Part shown: positions 34,527 through 47,349 of the stretch, piece after piece
How the letters are laid out: the number at the start of each line of letters is the position of its first letter
How positions within the stretch are numbered: position 1 is the first letter of the stretch
Assembly (NCBI RefSeq): GCF_000340215.1
Contig: NW_006921532.1
Coordinates: forward strand, 10,453,764 to 10,517,763
Source: Pseudocercospora fijiensis CIRAD86
Taxonomy: Eukaryota; Ascomycota; Dothideomycetes; Mycosphaerellales; Mycosphaerellaceae
DNA: 64,000 bases
Direction of reading: 5' to 3'
Translations under genes and position numbers: made by a program
The notes under the pieces: generated by a model
Told to the model about the DNA's origin: nothing
Databases searched by the model: none
The model's input: only the letters and a program-made list of their open reading frames with translations

Positions 34527-35348
34527 TCATGAAATGCTAAATGATTCGCCACACCCACATTGTTCCGCTGTGAAGGGTATTAGCACGCGTTCCGAGCGAC
34601 AATTTCTCCCTCGGCTATACTCACTGATGTTGGGATTCTTGAAAATAAACCTGGCACTCAACTTATCCTCCAACCAGTCCATCTCGCTTCCGATGATGCT
34701 GAATAATGCCTTGCTGTCAATCAAAACCTTGACGCCGTCCTGCTCCACCATCTCATCGAATGCTCCAGGTTTATCCACATACTCCAAATGATACGCTAGT
34801 CCACTGCAGCCTCGGTTCTTAACGCCTATCCGAATGAGCTTGCTTTCGGGCTGTTCAAAGAGTTCCTTCAGTTGTTCCACCGCTTTCGGACTTAATGTGA
34901 TGGGCGCCTTTCTCGGCCTCAGCTTGCTTTTTCTGGGCTTGGCGGCAGTTTCCGGAGTCGTCGATGGCTTTGCAGTCGAGAATTGTGATGTCGATGCCGC
35001 CGTAGCCTTGCTTTTCTGTGCCTCCGCTTCCACTAATGCTGCATCAGGCTTCGCATCTTTTCTCTGCCAGGGAGACGTAGGTGGCCAAGTCTGCGAGTGG
35101 CTCTTGGTTATGCTCGTTTCCGGCGTGCCACTATTCCTGGGTGGCGGCATTTCAGGTTCTAATGTTTGCGGACGATGTGCTGACTCGGTCATAAGAGGCC
35201 TCTTAGACGACGCTGCTCTGGGTCGGAAGGAGGAGAATGGACATCGTTGTGCTTTGAGGCAGTGCGCGCATCGTCGTGTTGCTGGGGGCTGGGCGGAGAA
35301 GCGGAAGATGGTTGATATTGATGGAGTGGCGGTCCGCAATGTGGCCAT
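34527..35348 (-). CDS. ISA1: Mitochondrial iron-sulfur cluster assembly protein ISA1 (A-type)
   Basis: Two exons (35348-34625, 34567-34527) give 254 residues. The C-terminal about 105 residues form the A-type HesB/IscA domain, starting ITLSPKAVEQLKELF. The three cysteines are in NRGCSGLAY and the terminal CGCGESFSIS, which hold iron or a [4Fe-4S] cluster being handed to mitochondrial enzymes. The N-terminal 140 residues, beginning MATLRTATPSIS with many Arg/Ser, look like a mitochondrial presequence plus a low-complexity linker. The 57-nt intron (34624-34568; GTGAGT, GCTAAT branch) is a multiple of three and has no stop, so retention would insert 19 residues ahead of the CGCG motif. It is divergent from RVB1, with about 410 bp between starts. 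Confidence 0.92.
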   Translation of the reverse strand: MATLRTATPSISTIFRFSAQPPATRRCAHCLKAQRCPFSSFRPRAASSKRPLMTESAHRPQTLEPEMPPPRNSGTPETSITKSHSQTWPPTSPWQRKDAKPDAALVEAEAQKSKATAASTSQFSTAKPSTTPETAAKPRKSKLRPRKAPITLSPKAVEQLKELFEQPESKLIRIGVKNRGCSGLAYHLEYVDKPGAFDEMVEQDGVKVLIDSKALFSIIGSEMDWLEDKLSARFIFKNPNISEYSRGRNCRSERVLIPFTAEQCGCGESFSIS

Positions 35349-35750
35349 GGTGGGAGATATGGTGCTAGAGGAGAGTCTAGCAGGTGTCCAAGAAGCAGCC
35401 GGTAGTGGTGGTGGTGGTGAATGGAGGATTAGCAATTGGAAATCAGTAGGATTAAGAATGGATCCCCCTCGGTGCACGATGACGGAAGTGGGAAGGTGAG
35501 GCTCAAACAACATAGAACCATAGAACCCTGACTTGCTGATTATCTTGCATGTGATTGGCTATTTTATCTTGTGCGGCTCATCCCGACGGCTCGTCGCGTC
35601 TCGTTCTTCGAGCTGCAGCAACGCGACAGAGGCCAGAATATCTTCCAGCACTTTCATCGTCTTCACTCTTCTCCCACCAAATATCATTCACTTGAGCGGA
35701 GCAATCACATATCGCCCAATCAGCACTATACAACGCTCGGTATCCGTTGA

Positions 35751-37286
<1,536 letters not shown>

Positions 37287-37734
37287 GCGTGATGTGATCA
37301 GAAGAAGGAGCAGATCCAGGATTGAGCAGTCTCTGAGATATGTGGGAAACAGTCGTGTCTGGGAGCCGAAAGATAGGTAGCACTCGACCGAGACAGACGC
37401 CTTCTTGCCTTGACGAGAATAGGTTGGACGATTTACACGCGAGCTGCGCTGACCGCTACGGCGTCCGTTTCTATGGCACTAAGCACGGTACCACCAGGAC
37501 TCGGCGATATCGATACGCCGCATGAATGAGTGGGCAACGATCGCCCGAGCACTCCACCACAGCAGCGATTTGAGCATCGAAAAGTTGCGATTTGAGCAAA
37601 GACATGTAATCTAGAGCCGCCTTCGGTTCGTCCAGCCGACCTTGGTTTGAATTGTATACTAGCGAAATGCGCAAGCTGTGTCCTTTCAACATCTGCTGAT
37701 TCCTTCTATTAGTCTTCGCCCTACTTTATTTCCA
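37287..37734. other. Intergenic
   Basis: 3' region of RVB1. No gene seen. Confidence 0.5.
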
Positions 37735-38400
37735 TTACTCGACGTGCTTCTTCAGAAGGCCCGAAGCCGCTTTCACCTTCTCAAACTCCGGCTCTCCAGG
37801 GTTTGCGTGCTCATCAAAGCCATAGTCCACATCATCCACCAACACTAGTCTAGCCTCGTGTCCAGCACGGATCATCTCTTCATATGCTCTTTCGGACAGG
37901 TCGAGGGCGGCCAGCGTATCCTTGGTCCCATGTCAGAAGCACGTTGGTGGATACGAAGTGATTCCGGAGAACAGCTTTGCAGGATCGAGAGCGAGGTGTC
38001 CTCGTTCGGCACGATCGAGGTGAACTGTGTTCCTCTGGCTACAGTATTGAACATCCACCCTGTCCTCGGTTTACTGAAGTCGCTACCGGCGGGACCATAG
38101 GGTGCTGGCACCTCAATCAGGTAGGGTTCTCTGACCAGACCTCTTCCAAAAAGCTCTGGTCAAAGTGTGGCAGGCTCGGACCAAGAAGTCCAGAGGCCCG
38201 ACAGGGTCATCGAGATACTTCATTCCAGCAATGTCAAGTATAGCCGAAGGCGGATGAGATGGTTTTGCCTGGAAGCATGTCGATATTCTGTCGGATTTTC
38301 ACCTACGGAAGCCTCAAGCAGCCTCGACTCCCCATCAAATGAGCCAGCGTACCGCTGCAGGAGCCTCCCGACGTCACAATCTTGCTGGCATCAACTTTGA
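37735..38400 (-). pseudogene. Alpha/beta-hydrolase remnant with frameshifts and stops
   Basis: Reading the minus strand from about 38400, KVDASKIVTSGGSCSGTLAH looks like the nucleophile elbow of an alpha/beta-hydrolase (G-G-S-x-S-G; the Ser nucleophile expected here). After a frame change, LDIAGMKYLDDPVGPLDFL and a C-terminal piece GTKDTLAALDLSERAYEEM..VLVDDVDYGFDEHANPGE follow, ending at 37735. The final block matches where such enzymes carry the catalytic His (usually HGF; here YGF). At least two frame changes and several stops separate the pieces, and no start region is found. This is a dead gene of the kynurenine formamidase / arylesterase-like fold class; the exact family is unknown. Confidence 0.6.
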
Positions 38401-38597
38401 CCGCAAATCGGAAGCAAATTTGATTCACAGGTTTAAGTTGATTTGAAAACAGGAAGGAAAGGAGTGGGAACTGTATACGGTTGGTGCTACATCAAAGTAA
38501 GGGGTTAGAAGTATAACGCCAGGCCTACTGAACGTCGATTACCACACTGCCTCACCATCATAATGGAGAGGCTGCATCATCCAGAGCGAGCCATTCA

Positions 38598-39962
38598 TCA
38601 CCGCCCCATAAAACCCCTCAGTAATCCTCCAGGACCATATACATCAGCCTCCGCACCACCGTGATTACCAGAATTCGTCTGTCCACGCTGCTGTTGGTAT
38701 CCCCACACATCTTCACCTCTTGCCCTCGCCTCCAAAATTCTCTGATCCAAGTTCCGATCGCTGATTACAGGACAATTACAGCGCCAATTTTCTGTGCCGC
38801 AGATATAGCAGAACTTGTAGCCGCATATATCACACCTAGATCAACCGGTCGTCAGTGAATGCAATTCATATCTGTATGTAAAGGTAACATACGTGATGTG
38901 GTTACAACCATCTGGAAGTCGTGTCATTCAGAGTTTCACGATATAGAAAGAAAAGGAAAGGGAGGGAGGAAACATACCCATCAACTCAGTCATACTCCCA
39001 CAACCCGCACATTGCTTATACTTCTCTTTTTCCGCAAGCTCCAGAAACGCTTTCGTCTCTTCATCCTCCCTACACCCCTTCCCTTCATGTCTCGGCGACT
39101 TGCAAAGTAAACACATCCGCCCACCACACTTCCCACACGTCGCCAAATCTTGACTCTTATTCTTCGCTCCGATGTAAGCGCTACAATCAGGAACGCAACA
39201 ATACACTCGTTTCTTATCTTTCAGCTCCTCACTACGCTCGTCGAGTTCGTTGACGAGTTTGCTACCGAGGATCTTGCGGGCTACGTGGATCGAGAAACGG
39301 TTTTGGGGGTTACAGCATGTGGGGGGCCAGGAGGAGAGGTCTTTTGTTGAAGAGCGGAATTTGAAGCGGACGCAGGTTTGACACCAGGTATGGCCGCAAG
39401 TTAGAGTATAAGATTTTCCTGGGGGGATAGACTCTAGGCAGGTCAGGCAGGTTTTGGGTGGCGGGAGAAGTTCTGGAGTGGTCTCTGGAGAATTTGAGGG
39501 CTCGTTAGAAGGTTCCCGGCTGCTAGAAGGCTTGGGTGGCTGTGTATGTACGAGTTTAGGTTCTTCTCCAAGCGCTGATGCATTCTGTGCTGATGCGTTG
39601 GCCTCTCTCGAATGGTTTGCGGCGTTTTCTGATGTGACGGTCTGAGTTCCATTTGTAGCTTGAGGCTCAGAATGGGCTTGTGCCGACGCAGCGTGGAACG
39701 CGAGATGTTCGTCGACCTGCGAGAGTCGCACGTACCGCAAGCAACCTGGTCTATGACATCTTGTTATCTGATCGCCATCAATGATCGAATGGCTAATGTT
39801 CTCCCGCATTCGCAAGGCCTCGCCGCCAGTCAGGTTCTTCGGCTGCTTGCTTTTATCTTCGAATGAGGTCAACGACGGGTCTTTTTCCATTGTGCTCCTC
39901 GACGTTTGTCCCGTGGGCTGCAAATCTTTGGCAAGATAGAGACCTTGGGCGTGGAAAGCCAT
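38598..39962 (-). CDS. RBR-type (RING-IBR-RING) E3 ubiquitin ligase
   Basis: Three exons (39962-38978, 38911-38893, 38835-38598) give 413 residues. The middle exon is only 19 nt, yet is needed to complete the second RING. RING1 starts at Cys172 (TCLTCLESIPPGKSYTL), the IBR runs about 255-297, and RING2 about 318-355 (CAGCGSMTELMDGCNHITC). Cys331 in GCNHIT is the expected catalytic cysteine accepting ubiquitin from E2 by thioester. An in-frame TAG precedes the start, supporting 39962. The N-terminal 160 residues are Ser/Pro/Ala-rich and contain one Cys/His cluster near 69-90 (CHRPGCLRY..HLAFH). The C-terminus is Gly-rich. The target is unknown. Confidence 0.9.
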
Positions 39963-40341
39963 GCTGTCCAGCTAAGCGATCAATTGCACAGTCGTACTCC
40001 GATGTGGAGGGGAAGGAGCTGATATATCTGGCTCTCGCAGTCAATATCTATTCACTATGTTTAGGAAGTCGTCTCTCTGCAATAGTGTATAAGGCACGTC
40101 TTGAAGAGTATGTAGTGCATCTGGAATGTAGTATGTAAGAAGTCCTGAAGAGCGGCGATCTCGCCTGGGGGTGGCCTGGTCGTTTGCTGCTCTGTCCTAC
40201 TCCACGGTTCTTCATAGATCGTGGTCTATCCAAGCGTTTGTCCTCCAGCACAATCACGATGGTCTCATAGCAACCTTTGGAATTTAAATGGTGTCGGACC
40301 TTTCTGAGCAAGAGCTATAAGTCAGTCCTATCGCTCGCTCG

Positions 40342-41349
40342 TCACTTTGCCCCCTTCTTCTGGCCAAGCTTTGAAGCAGCTGCTTTGGCCACTTGCAAAG
40401 CTTGCGTGAATGCCCAACGAGCCCGGTTCTCCTCCAACACCAAAACACCTTGGATGGTCGAGCCACCCGGGGACATCACTTCGTGCCGCACAGCTGCTGG
40501 TTGGCGACCTTGCAAGATGAGCGATGCAGTACCCATCATAGCATGAGCTGCCATCTTCAACGCATCATCTGACTTGATTCCAGTAGCAATTGCACCCTCG
40601 ATAAGACCTTCCAGGACAACCGTGAAGAAAGCCGGTGTTGATCCGCAAAGGGCTGTGCAGGCGTCCATAGTGAGAGCCTCCGTGAAGAACACATCACCAA
40701 CTCTTTTGAAAATTGAGCTGGCGACGTCCATACTGTGCTGCGATGCTGAACCTCGCTCGATTACTGTGGTTGATTGCTTAGCAAAGCAGTTGATATTGGG
40801 CATGACTCGCACGATATGATGTTGATCTGTGCCACTGTGTTCGAGTGCCACCTCGATATCGTGCACAGTGACACCAGCCAGGACGCTGATGATGAGTTTT
40901 CCATCGAGAGCTTCCCGCATGCCAGGCTCATCAAGTAGGTTGCGCAGGTGATGCGGCTGCGTCGCAATGAGAACAATGTTGGCTTCTCGTACAGCATTGA
41001 GATTATCGCAGACTCTGATGTCTACGGCATTTAATGAGCTCAACCCTGCATTGCCGAGTCTGCGCTTCACTACGTCGGCCGATGCATTTCGCCTAAGTGT
41101 ATCAGCGTTGTGTACAGTTCTCACGCGTCAAGATTCTTACCGGACACAAGCTATGAACCGCGATGGAATTTTGACCTTGCTGTCGTTTCCGTCGAGTTCC
41201 TCTGATGCGGGTGAAGTCGGCGAGCCTGAGAGAAGGCCGAGGAGGATGGCAGTCCCAAGGGCGCCTAAAACGGGTCAACGAGTTTGACAACGAGCCTGAT
41301 CACTCCTCATACCGCAGCCCAGTATGACTAAGACGTCTGTATCGAGCAT
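40342..41349 (-). CDS. PRO3: Pyrroline-5-carboxylate reductase
   Basis: Three exons (41349-41313, 41264-41141, 41092-40342; introns 48 and 48 nt) give 303 residues. The enzyme reduces P5C to proline with NAD(P)H. The Rossmann loop LGCGALGTAIL lies across the first junction, which supports the join. VILIATQPHHLRNLL, ISVLAGVTVHDIE and VRVMPNINC are family blocks, and LCGSTPAFF..GLIEGAIATGI and VMSPGGSTIQGV form the C-terminal P5CR signature. The short first exon of 37 nt encodes MLDTDVLVILGC. The C-terminus GQKKGAK is basic. No partner genes of proline synthesis lie nearby. Confidence 0.93.
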
Positions 41350-41890
41350 TTGTGGACGCCACTTAGTTGCAGTACCATTGCTCAATGCAGCGTCCATCTT
41401 GTCCCGGTTCCCGGCTAACGGTATGATAGTGTCGGCACTTGAAGTCAGTCGCTCACTATAATGCCTTGTGATGGCACACTAAGTACAGAATAGTCGCGGC
41501 CGTCACCTTTGATGTAGCTGCCCCTACATCATGCTAGTCCCGAACTGAAGAATATCGGCAGCTGTGAGTGGTGGATGGAAGCGGTAGGACCTCGGGCCAT
41601 TCCAGGTCCAGGGAGGCCAGTAAGCAGCCTGCAGCGTTGAACGCAGGCGTCTAAAGTCCCGTAAGAGCATCCGAGCGCCTGACCCACCAAGAATAGCCTT
41701 TCCAGACCTTGCAGAGCGGCGGTCGGTGTAGATTGTATGCGCTTCCGCTCCGGCGCGTCGAGGCGCGCCTGTTTGTTTGGGTTCTTGTTTTCTACACCCC
41801 TACCACCCCTACTGACCTCGCTGTCGCTCCGCTCCGCCCTCTGTAACGAGCAGATTCCATCTCTTCCAACAGCGCCTTGTTAATTAAATC
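41350..41890. other. Intergenic
   Basis: No gene seen. It lies between the P5CR gene and the MULE-like gene; if the latter is a transposon, its left terminal repeat should be here, but I could not identify one. Confidence 0.45.
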
Positions 41891-43803
41891 ATGCCTTCAA
41901 TCTCTTCTAATGCTGTATCAATTGGTGACCTCGTCGGCGATGGTGGAAGTGGTGGTGTGCTTGCCTCGGAGGCTTGGGGCGACTTCGCGTTGGAACACTA
42001 CGGTATAGGTGCAAATTGCGCCCGGCGGTGGCGGCTTAGAATCGCTAACTTCTCGACAGAACGGCCGGCGGAGGACGAATCAGTCCATTCTGGTGAAGAT
42101 AACGCGTCAGACGCGTCCGAGTCCTCCGATTATCGTCGCCCTCGAAAGTCTCGAGTTCTCGTCGAGCTAAGCGATAAACACACGTGGTTGCCGCACGTCG
42201 ACAACCTCCGCGAGTGGCGAGAACGACTAATCCTTCCAGGCTTCGATGACTATATTGAAGTGTCAGCAAAACAGTGGTACGCGCTTCAGCCATACATTGA
42301 CAATATATGGGTGAAGGACCGTGACCATATCGAGAAGAGCGGCCTAGAAACGACGCGTTATGTATGCCGCTTCCGCAAACAACCGCACTGGAAGAGTGAT
42401 AAGACGAAGGGCCGCGGCGTGAAGAGGGATGCTAAGAAGATAGAGCGCGCTTGGTGTTGCACTGTAACGATGAAGGTTATCGCTGTTTATGGTCCGAGTG
42501 ACATCGCGCTAGACGAGGATGGTGAAGGACTCGGTGGTGGCGGTGGTCAGGAGATTGTCGCATATCGGATACAGCGCATAAATCGCGACGACCATAGCGA
42601 TCACTGCCAACTGGACAACTTCGACGTGTTCCGTCGATGCGGCGCTCTCTTAACTGCCGCCGGTCGGCAGGTGTGTCAAGGCTACACACCGAGTGCTGTA
42701 TGGAAGGCGCTGAAGGCGGAGCACGACCCAGTCGCGCATGAGCTGTTCAATGCCGCCGGAGGTCGATGGATGCAGAAATACGATGTCTGTAACTCAGGTC
42801 GCGCCTTCCGGAAGGCATACAGGAACGGCAAACTTGGCGGCGCGTCGCTAGTATGGCAACAGCAGAAGGAAGACTTATTTGAGTGGTGTCGAGAAGGTGA
42901 GTGTATTATTTCTTGTTGCTATCTGAAGTTGAAGAAAGCGCAGCGGGCCGACGCTTCCCGCCGATCCGGACTCCGATTAACCAATTGATCGATGCGGAGC
43001 TCGTCTGACTCAGCCTCTGCACCGAGGAAGATATCAGACTCGATTGCCTACGAATAAAAGCCCGGAAAGCTGGAAGTTCAAAGAATCTCGAAATTTTGAA
43101 GTTCTTCGCTTAAAGCGGAAGCGCCGCAGAGCCTCAGCTTCGAGCCAATTAAGAATTTTAGAAGCCACGGCAACACCTCGGTCCGGCTTTTTAGCGCATC
43201 TTGGCAGGCCGAACCCCAAACTTCAGATTCGACGCGCTTCCTTTGTTTTGATTTTTGGTTTTCCATTATAACAATCACTAACACACTAGTGTAGAAGGGC
43301 TCTTTTGCGACAATATATCAGCAGTACGCCAGACTGACGGTGAAACAACCTGTGGTGTTGTTTGGGCGACCAAAACTGGCATAGAACTGCTGAAATCCCA
43401 TACCACGATCGCATTTATGGACGCGACGCATAAGACTAATCATCTTGGTTGGTACCTTTACACCATTATGGTAAAGGACAAATACGGCATTTCGCGTACC
43501 GTTGCGCATATGCTAACTCCTACTGATGATGGCGATATTGTATCGACCTTCTTATGCAAGATAAGCGCGTGGACAGACGGAATTTGGGTACCCAAATTCA
43601 TATTAACAGACGACTCGGCGGCAGAGCGACGCGCAGTCCGCATAGCATTTAGCAACCGCACAATACACCTTCTTTGCCATGTCCACGTTCAACGTACGAC
43701 CCAGCAACAGCGACGCGCGCCGACGACGAGATCACGTTTTCTATGGTCACGCACACCACGGAGCGGACTTCTAGATCTCACCGAGTCCGCTGCGGCAGGC
43801 TGA
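41891..43803 (+). pseudogene. Mutator-like (MULE) transposase, C-terminally truncated, not RIP-mutated
   Basis: Two exons (41891-42896, 43295-43803) join in frame to 504 residues. Exon 2 carries the MULE core: AFMDATHKTNHLGWYLYTIM with the first catalytic Asp and FILTDDSAAERRA with the second, then HLLCHVHVQRT. Shortly after, the sequence loses all similarity and ends, so the third catalytic acid and the SWIM-type region are missing. Exon 1 encodes a basic, Trp- and Cys-containing region expected to bind DNA. The 398-nt intron is far longer than others here and may hold an insertion. CpA/TpG content is normal and exon 1 is fully open, unlike every other element in the window. Confidence 0.7.
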
Positions 43804-44130
43804 GGCTATTCTTGGTGGAATCCACGCACTGACGCTCTTACGGGACTTTAAATGGGCTCCGTTGAACAGGCAAAAAGCCAATGCATCTGTACAGCGTCTG
43901 AACGCATCGGAGGGTCATGACTTTTACGCTTAACAGGGAAGCCGAGTTTTTAATTGGCCCAAACCCTTTCTAGCCCAGGATGTGAAGAAATGCATGGCCT
44001 TCCGATGCGTGAAGACGCTGTACTGTAGGATCTCGTGTCGATCACCATTTCCCCCGGTTGGAAGGTTGCATGCTGCCTGTCCGTTATACTAGACCGACAT
44101 TCGCCGTCTGCTGTGCTGTCCTCGGCAGAC
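43804..44130. other. Intergenic
   Basis: Between the MULE fragment and the 3' end of the peptide transporter. Nothing recognised. Confidence 0.45.
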
Positions 44131-46080
44131 TCATTCAGCCTCATCGTTGCCGTCTCGTCTCCAGCCTTTGCCAAAGAGCCACCAAAATCCGATAGCAGCG
44201 ATCAGCATAACACCCGCCAATGCAGCGTAGTATATGACCAGCCATGGATCCCGTGCGGCTGGGCTCGTGGCGAGTCCAAGAATGCTCCCCAAAGCTGCGG
44301 CCACTTGCGAGAACGCTTGTATCATGCTCTTCGCATTCTGCGGCGAATGCGAGTATGCATACTCGCCTGCAATGACGAATCCAATAGTCTCTGCTAGAGC
44401 TGCAATGATGTAGATCGGCAGTTGAACCCACACGCTAATCTTGTTTGGACCTGTTGTGATGCCGCATTTCCTTGGTCGGTCATAGCATGGCGGCGACTGA
44501 TAGATTAAGTGTTGAGTCAAAGATGCGAATCCAATCGCAATGGCGCAGAGAACAAAGGACAGCTCGATCTGGAAAAGTGCGCTGAGCGTTATCTTTCGAC
44601 GTGCAAGGGAGCTCCAGAATGCTTGCAGGATTGGAGCGAACAGTATGCATGCAATTGAAGCGAAGCTGGGGATCATGTCGTTCGGAACGCCAGACAGCTC
44701 CATTTGCCCCGCTTGCGATACCAGATTGTTGATCATCTGGTTTGCGCAGAGGTAGAAAACCGCAAATGACAATCTAGAATGAGTCAGTAGATGTACGTGA
44801 TGACATGTCCCTGTGGCCTTGGCCGAATCAGACAGCTTACAAGACCCGGCACGTGAGGAGTGTCTGGCGGACTTCATCAACAAATTCATCAGAGTAGGAC
44901 GGAACATGACCATGATGTTCTGACTGATAACTGCTTTTGGCTCGGCGCAAGTCGAAGCCATTTCTCATGGCGCATGAGAGGACTTTTGACATTGGCACGA
45001 GTATATTCTCGCCAGGCAAAACCTTAACTGCCAACAGTCAGAACAGTTAATTGACTACCAAGGCAGAGAGATACACACACCAAGGTGACGTGAAGTCGCT
45101 AGAAGAAGTATCAGACCAGTACAAGTGCACGCAGTCGCGAGCAAGTAAGCTGCCCAGAACCCTGTGGTTCGTTCAAGGAACGTGCTAGGGATGATGGAAA
45201 GGCATGCGAAGTTTGTAATTCTGTTTGTCATCAGTCTCCAACACACCGTAATGTCGTTTAGAACATGAACATACCCATAGAAGACATTGTACATGAATTG
45301 CAGCGTCAAACGATAGTCAATCACCTCACGCGCCCCATCTGGCTTTTCCACCACTCGAGATTCGTGATGAGAGCATTGATCGCCCAGGAACGGAGAGAAT
45401 ACTGACTTGATACCGCCGGTTCCAATGCCTATAAGCACCATCGCTATTCCAAGCCCGGCTGGGCCTGCACCTGATCGGAGCAAAGCAGGAATGGATGTGA
45501 TCAGCTGTACGATACATCCTGATGCGCCGAGGCTGAGACACGAAAATCGATGAGCGACCTTGCCAATGTAAAAGTCATACTCTTCTCACATACCTGAGGC
45601 TGATCACCAAGGTCTTGTACCTCCCAAGCCACAGATCTGCTATAATGGCAAGAGGTATGGGAGTCAAGGAAGAGAAGACCATGTAGGTGTTACTGATTGC
45701 TGTGGCTCTTGACTGTCCCAGTCCAAGCGCGCCCGGCACGTGGTCCCCATCGGCATGATTCTGCATGTAGTTCTCTGTCGCTGGTCAGCGCCGTCCCGGG
45801 ATTTCTCGGATCTCTAAATAATACGCCATGGTGCTGTAACAGCATAGAAAGCAGCTCGCTCCAGCCCGCCGACGACAAGAACAAGGACGATTGGGATCGT
45901 CAAGCCGTCTGCTTTGCGTGGAAGATGTTTCCACTCATCATCTTCAGAATGCTCGGGGCTCTCTCTCTGCTTTTCCGGGGATTCACTCAGGCTGTCTGCC
46001 AGAACAGCACTTGCAGTGATCGATTCATCGCCTGCCTTGAGATTTGTTGGTGCTTCAGCAGCAGCTGTGTCATGTGCCAT
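44131..46080 (-). CDS. PTR2: POT/PTR2-family proton-coupled oligopeptide transporter
   Basis: Six exons (46080-45825, 45774-45594, 45532-45275, 45220-45081, 45027-44841, 44773-44131; introns 50-67 nt) join to 554 residues with frame kept at all five junctions. The protein should import di- and tripeptides with protons at the plasma membrane. The family signature IGIGTGGIKSVFSPFLGDQ is clear. NTYMVFSSLTPIPLAIIADLWLGRYKT marks early helices, and FVIAGEYAYSHSP late ones. The N-terminal about 60 residues are acidic and cytosolic. The ExxER motif of helix 1, normally E-x-x-E-R, reads G-G-L-E-R, so the first Glu is absent. The second PTR2 signature is also altered (FYGITNFACLS). It may be a paralogue with changed coupling or substrate. 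Confidence 0.87.
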
Positions 46081-46590
46081 GCCAGCGACCAGATCGATTC
46101 TTCAGGAGGGCCAGGATGAGAGAAGCGAAACTCCGTCGTGTCACTCCGGAGCCGCTTGGCCCTGAGAAGTTCCTGCGTACGGGTGAGCCGGGGCGTGGCT
46201 CGTTTAGCAGTGGTGCATTATTTGCCGTCTCCTCCGCCCTCAACAACAACATATGGTATGAACATGAAGCGAGATCTGATCCTGTTTGTGCGACTGCTGC
46301 AATGTCTGCTGAGCATTTGCCGGATACGAGGAGAGTGTGGGCCCTTGCAAGGGCGGTAAGGGCGTCGATTGATGCGTCCATTCCTTCAGCGTGAAGATAC
46401 GGAGACGTCTGGGCTTATCGTTGTACTGTAGCATTCGCGGAGACGATCCGGCCGGTGTTGCGGCGAGGGCCGGCCTTGCCGGGCGTCCATGATAAGGCAG
46501 ACGCATAGTGCTACATGGGACTTTTGCATATCGATAGCAGATCGACCGTTCTCTAGGTATGAGAGGGGGCACTGTGCAGTACGGTAAGGT
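46081..46590. other. Intergenic, left flank of large RIP island
   Basis: Normal-composition DNA upstream of the transporter. The change to CpA-poor sequence begins near 46591. Confidence 0.5.
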
Positions 46591-46900
46591 GTGAGACAAG
46601 TGCGCTTAACTACGCTAAACGCGGAGTTAACTATCGATGTAGGGATCCGTAGACGCTAAAGCGGGTGCGTCCTGTACGCGAAAGTTTTATTACGCTAGGA
46701 TCTTCTATTACGCTAAGCGTTACGCGATATCTATACGCGTATCTTTGCGCGTATACTCTCTTCCTTTCTTTCTATAATATAATACTAGTATATATCTACC
46801 CCTAGCCCCTATCTCTATTTCTTTATATATTCCTATATATATACGCGACGAGCTAATAAGGCGACTTCGATATCGTAGCTAACCGAGTTCCCCTATACTA
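46591..46900 (-). repeat. Possible left-end LTR of the gypsy element
   Basis: TGTGAGACAAGTGCGC at 46591 is the first RIP-type sequence and starts with TG. No second copy lies in the window, so neither LTR identity nor its inner limit can be confirmed. Confidence 0.25.
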
Positions 46901-47349
46901 CTATACTTAAGCCTATAGCTCTATATATGCCTCCTAATATACCGTAAGATATTAAGACTATTACTACTAGGTATACGGTTATAGTACGAAGGTATCGTAA
47001 CGGTTATACGGTATAAAAGTTAATACATTCTCTAAGGTGCCGCGAGGCAAGCTATCTATATAATAGTCCTACTATTAGTAGCAATAGCGACCGTAGCGGT
47101 CGATAGTAACTGCTGCCTACTATCGTATATGCAATAGTATTATATCGTAATAGCCTCCCTCCCTACAAAAAAGGTCGGCACTATCTATAGTGTCCTAAAA
47201 CAAAGGTCCTTAGTAGGCCGTACTATAGGAAGGTTTAAGACAAAAAGAGCGTAATAGCGTCGTATAAAGGCTAAACCTAAACAGTATACTAGAACGGTAA
47301 TACTAGGTGCAGAATCGTATCTCTCTAGTAATAACTACGTCGGTTTTAT

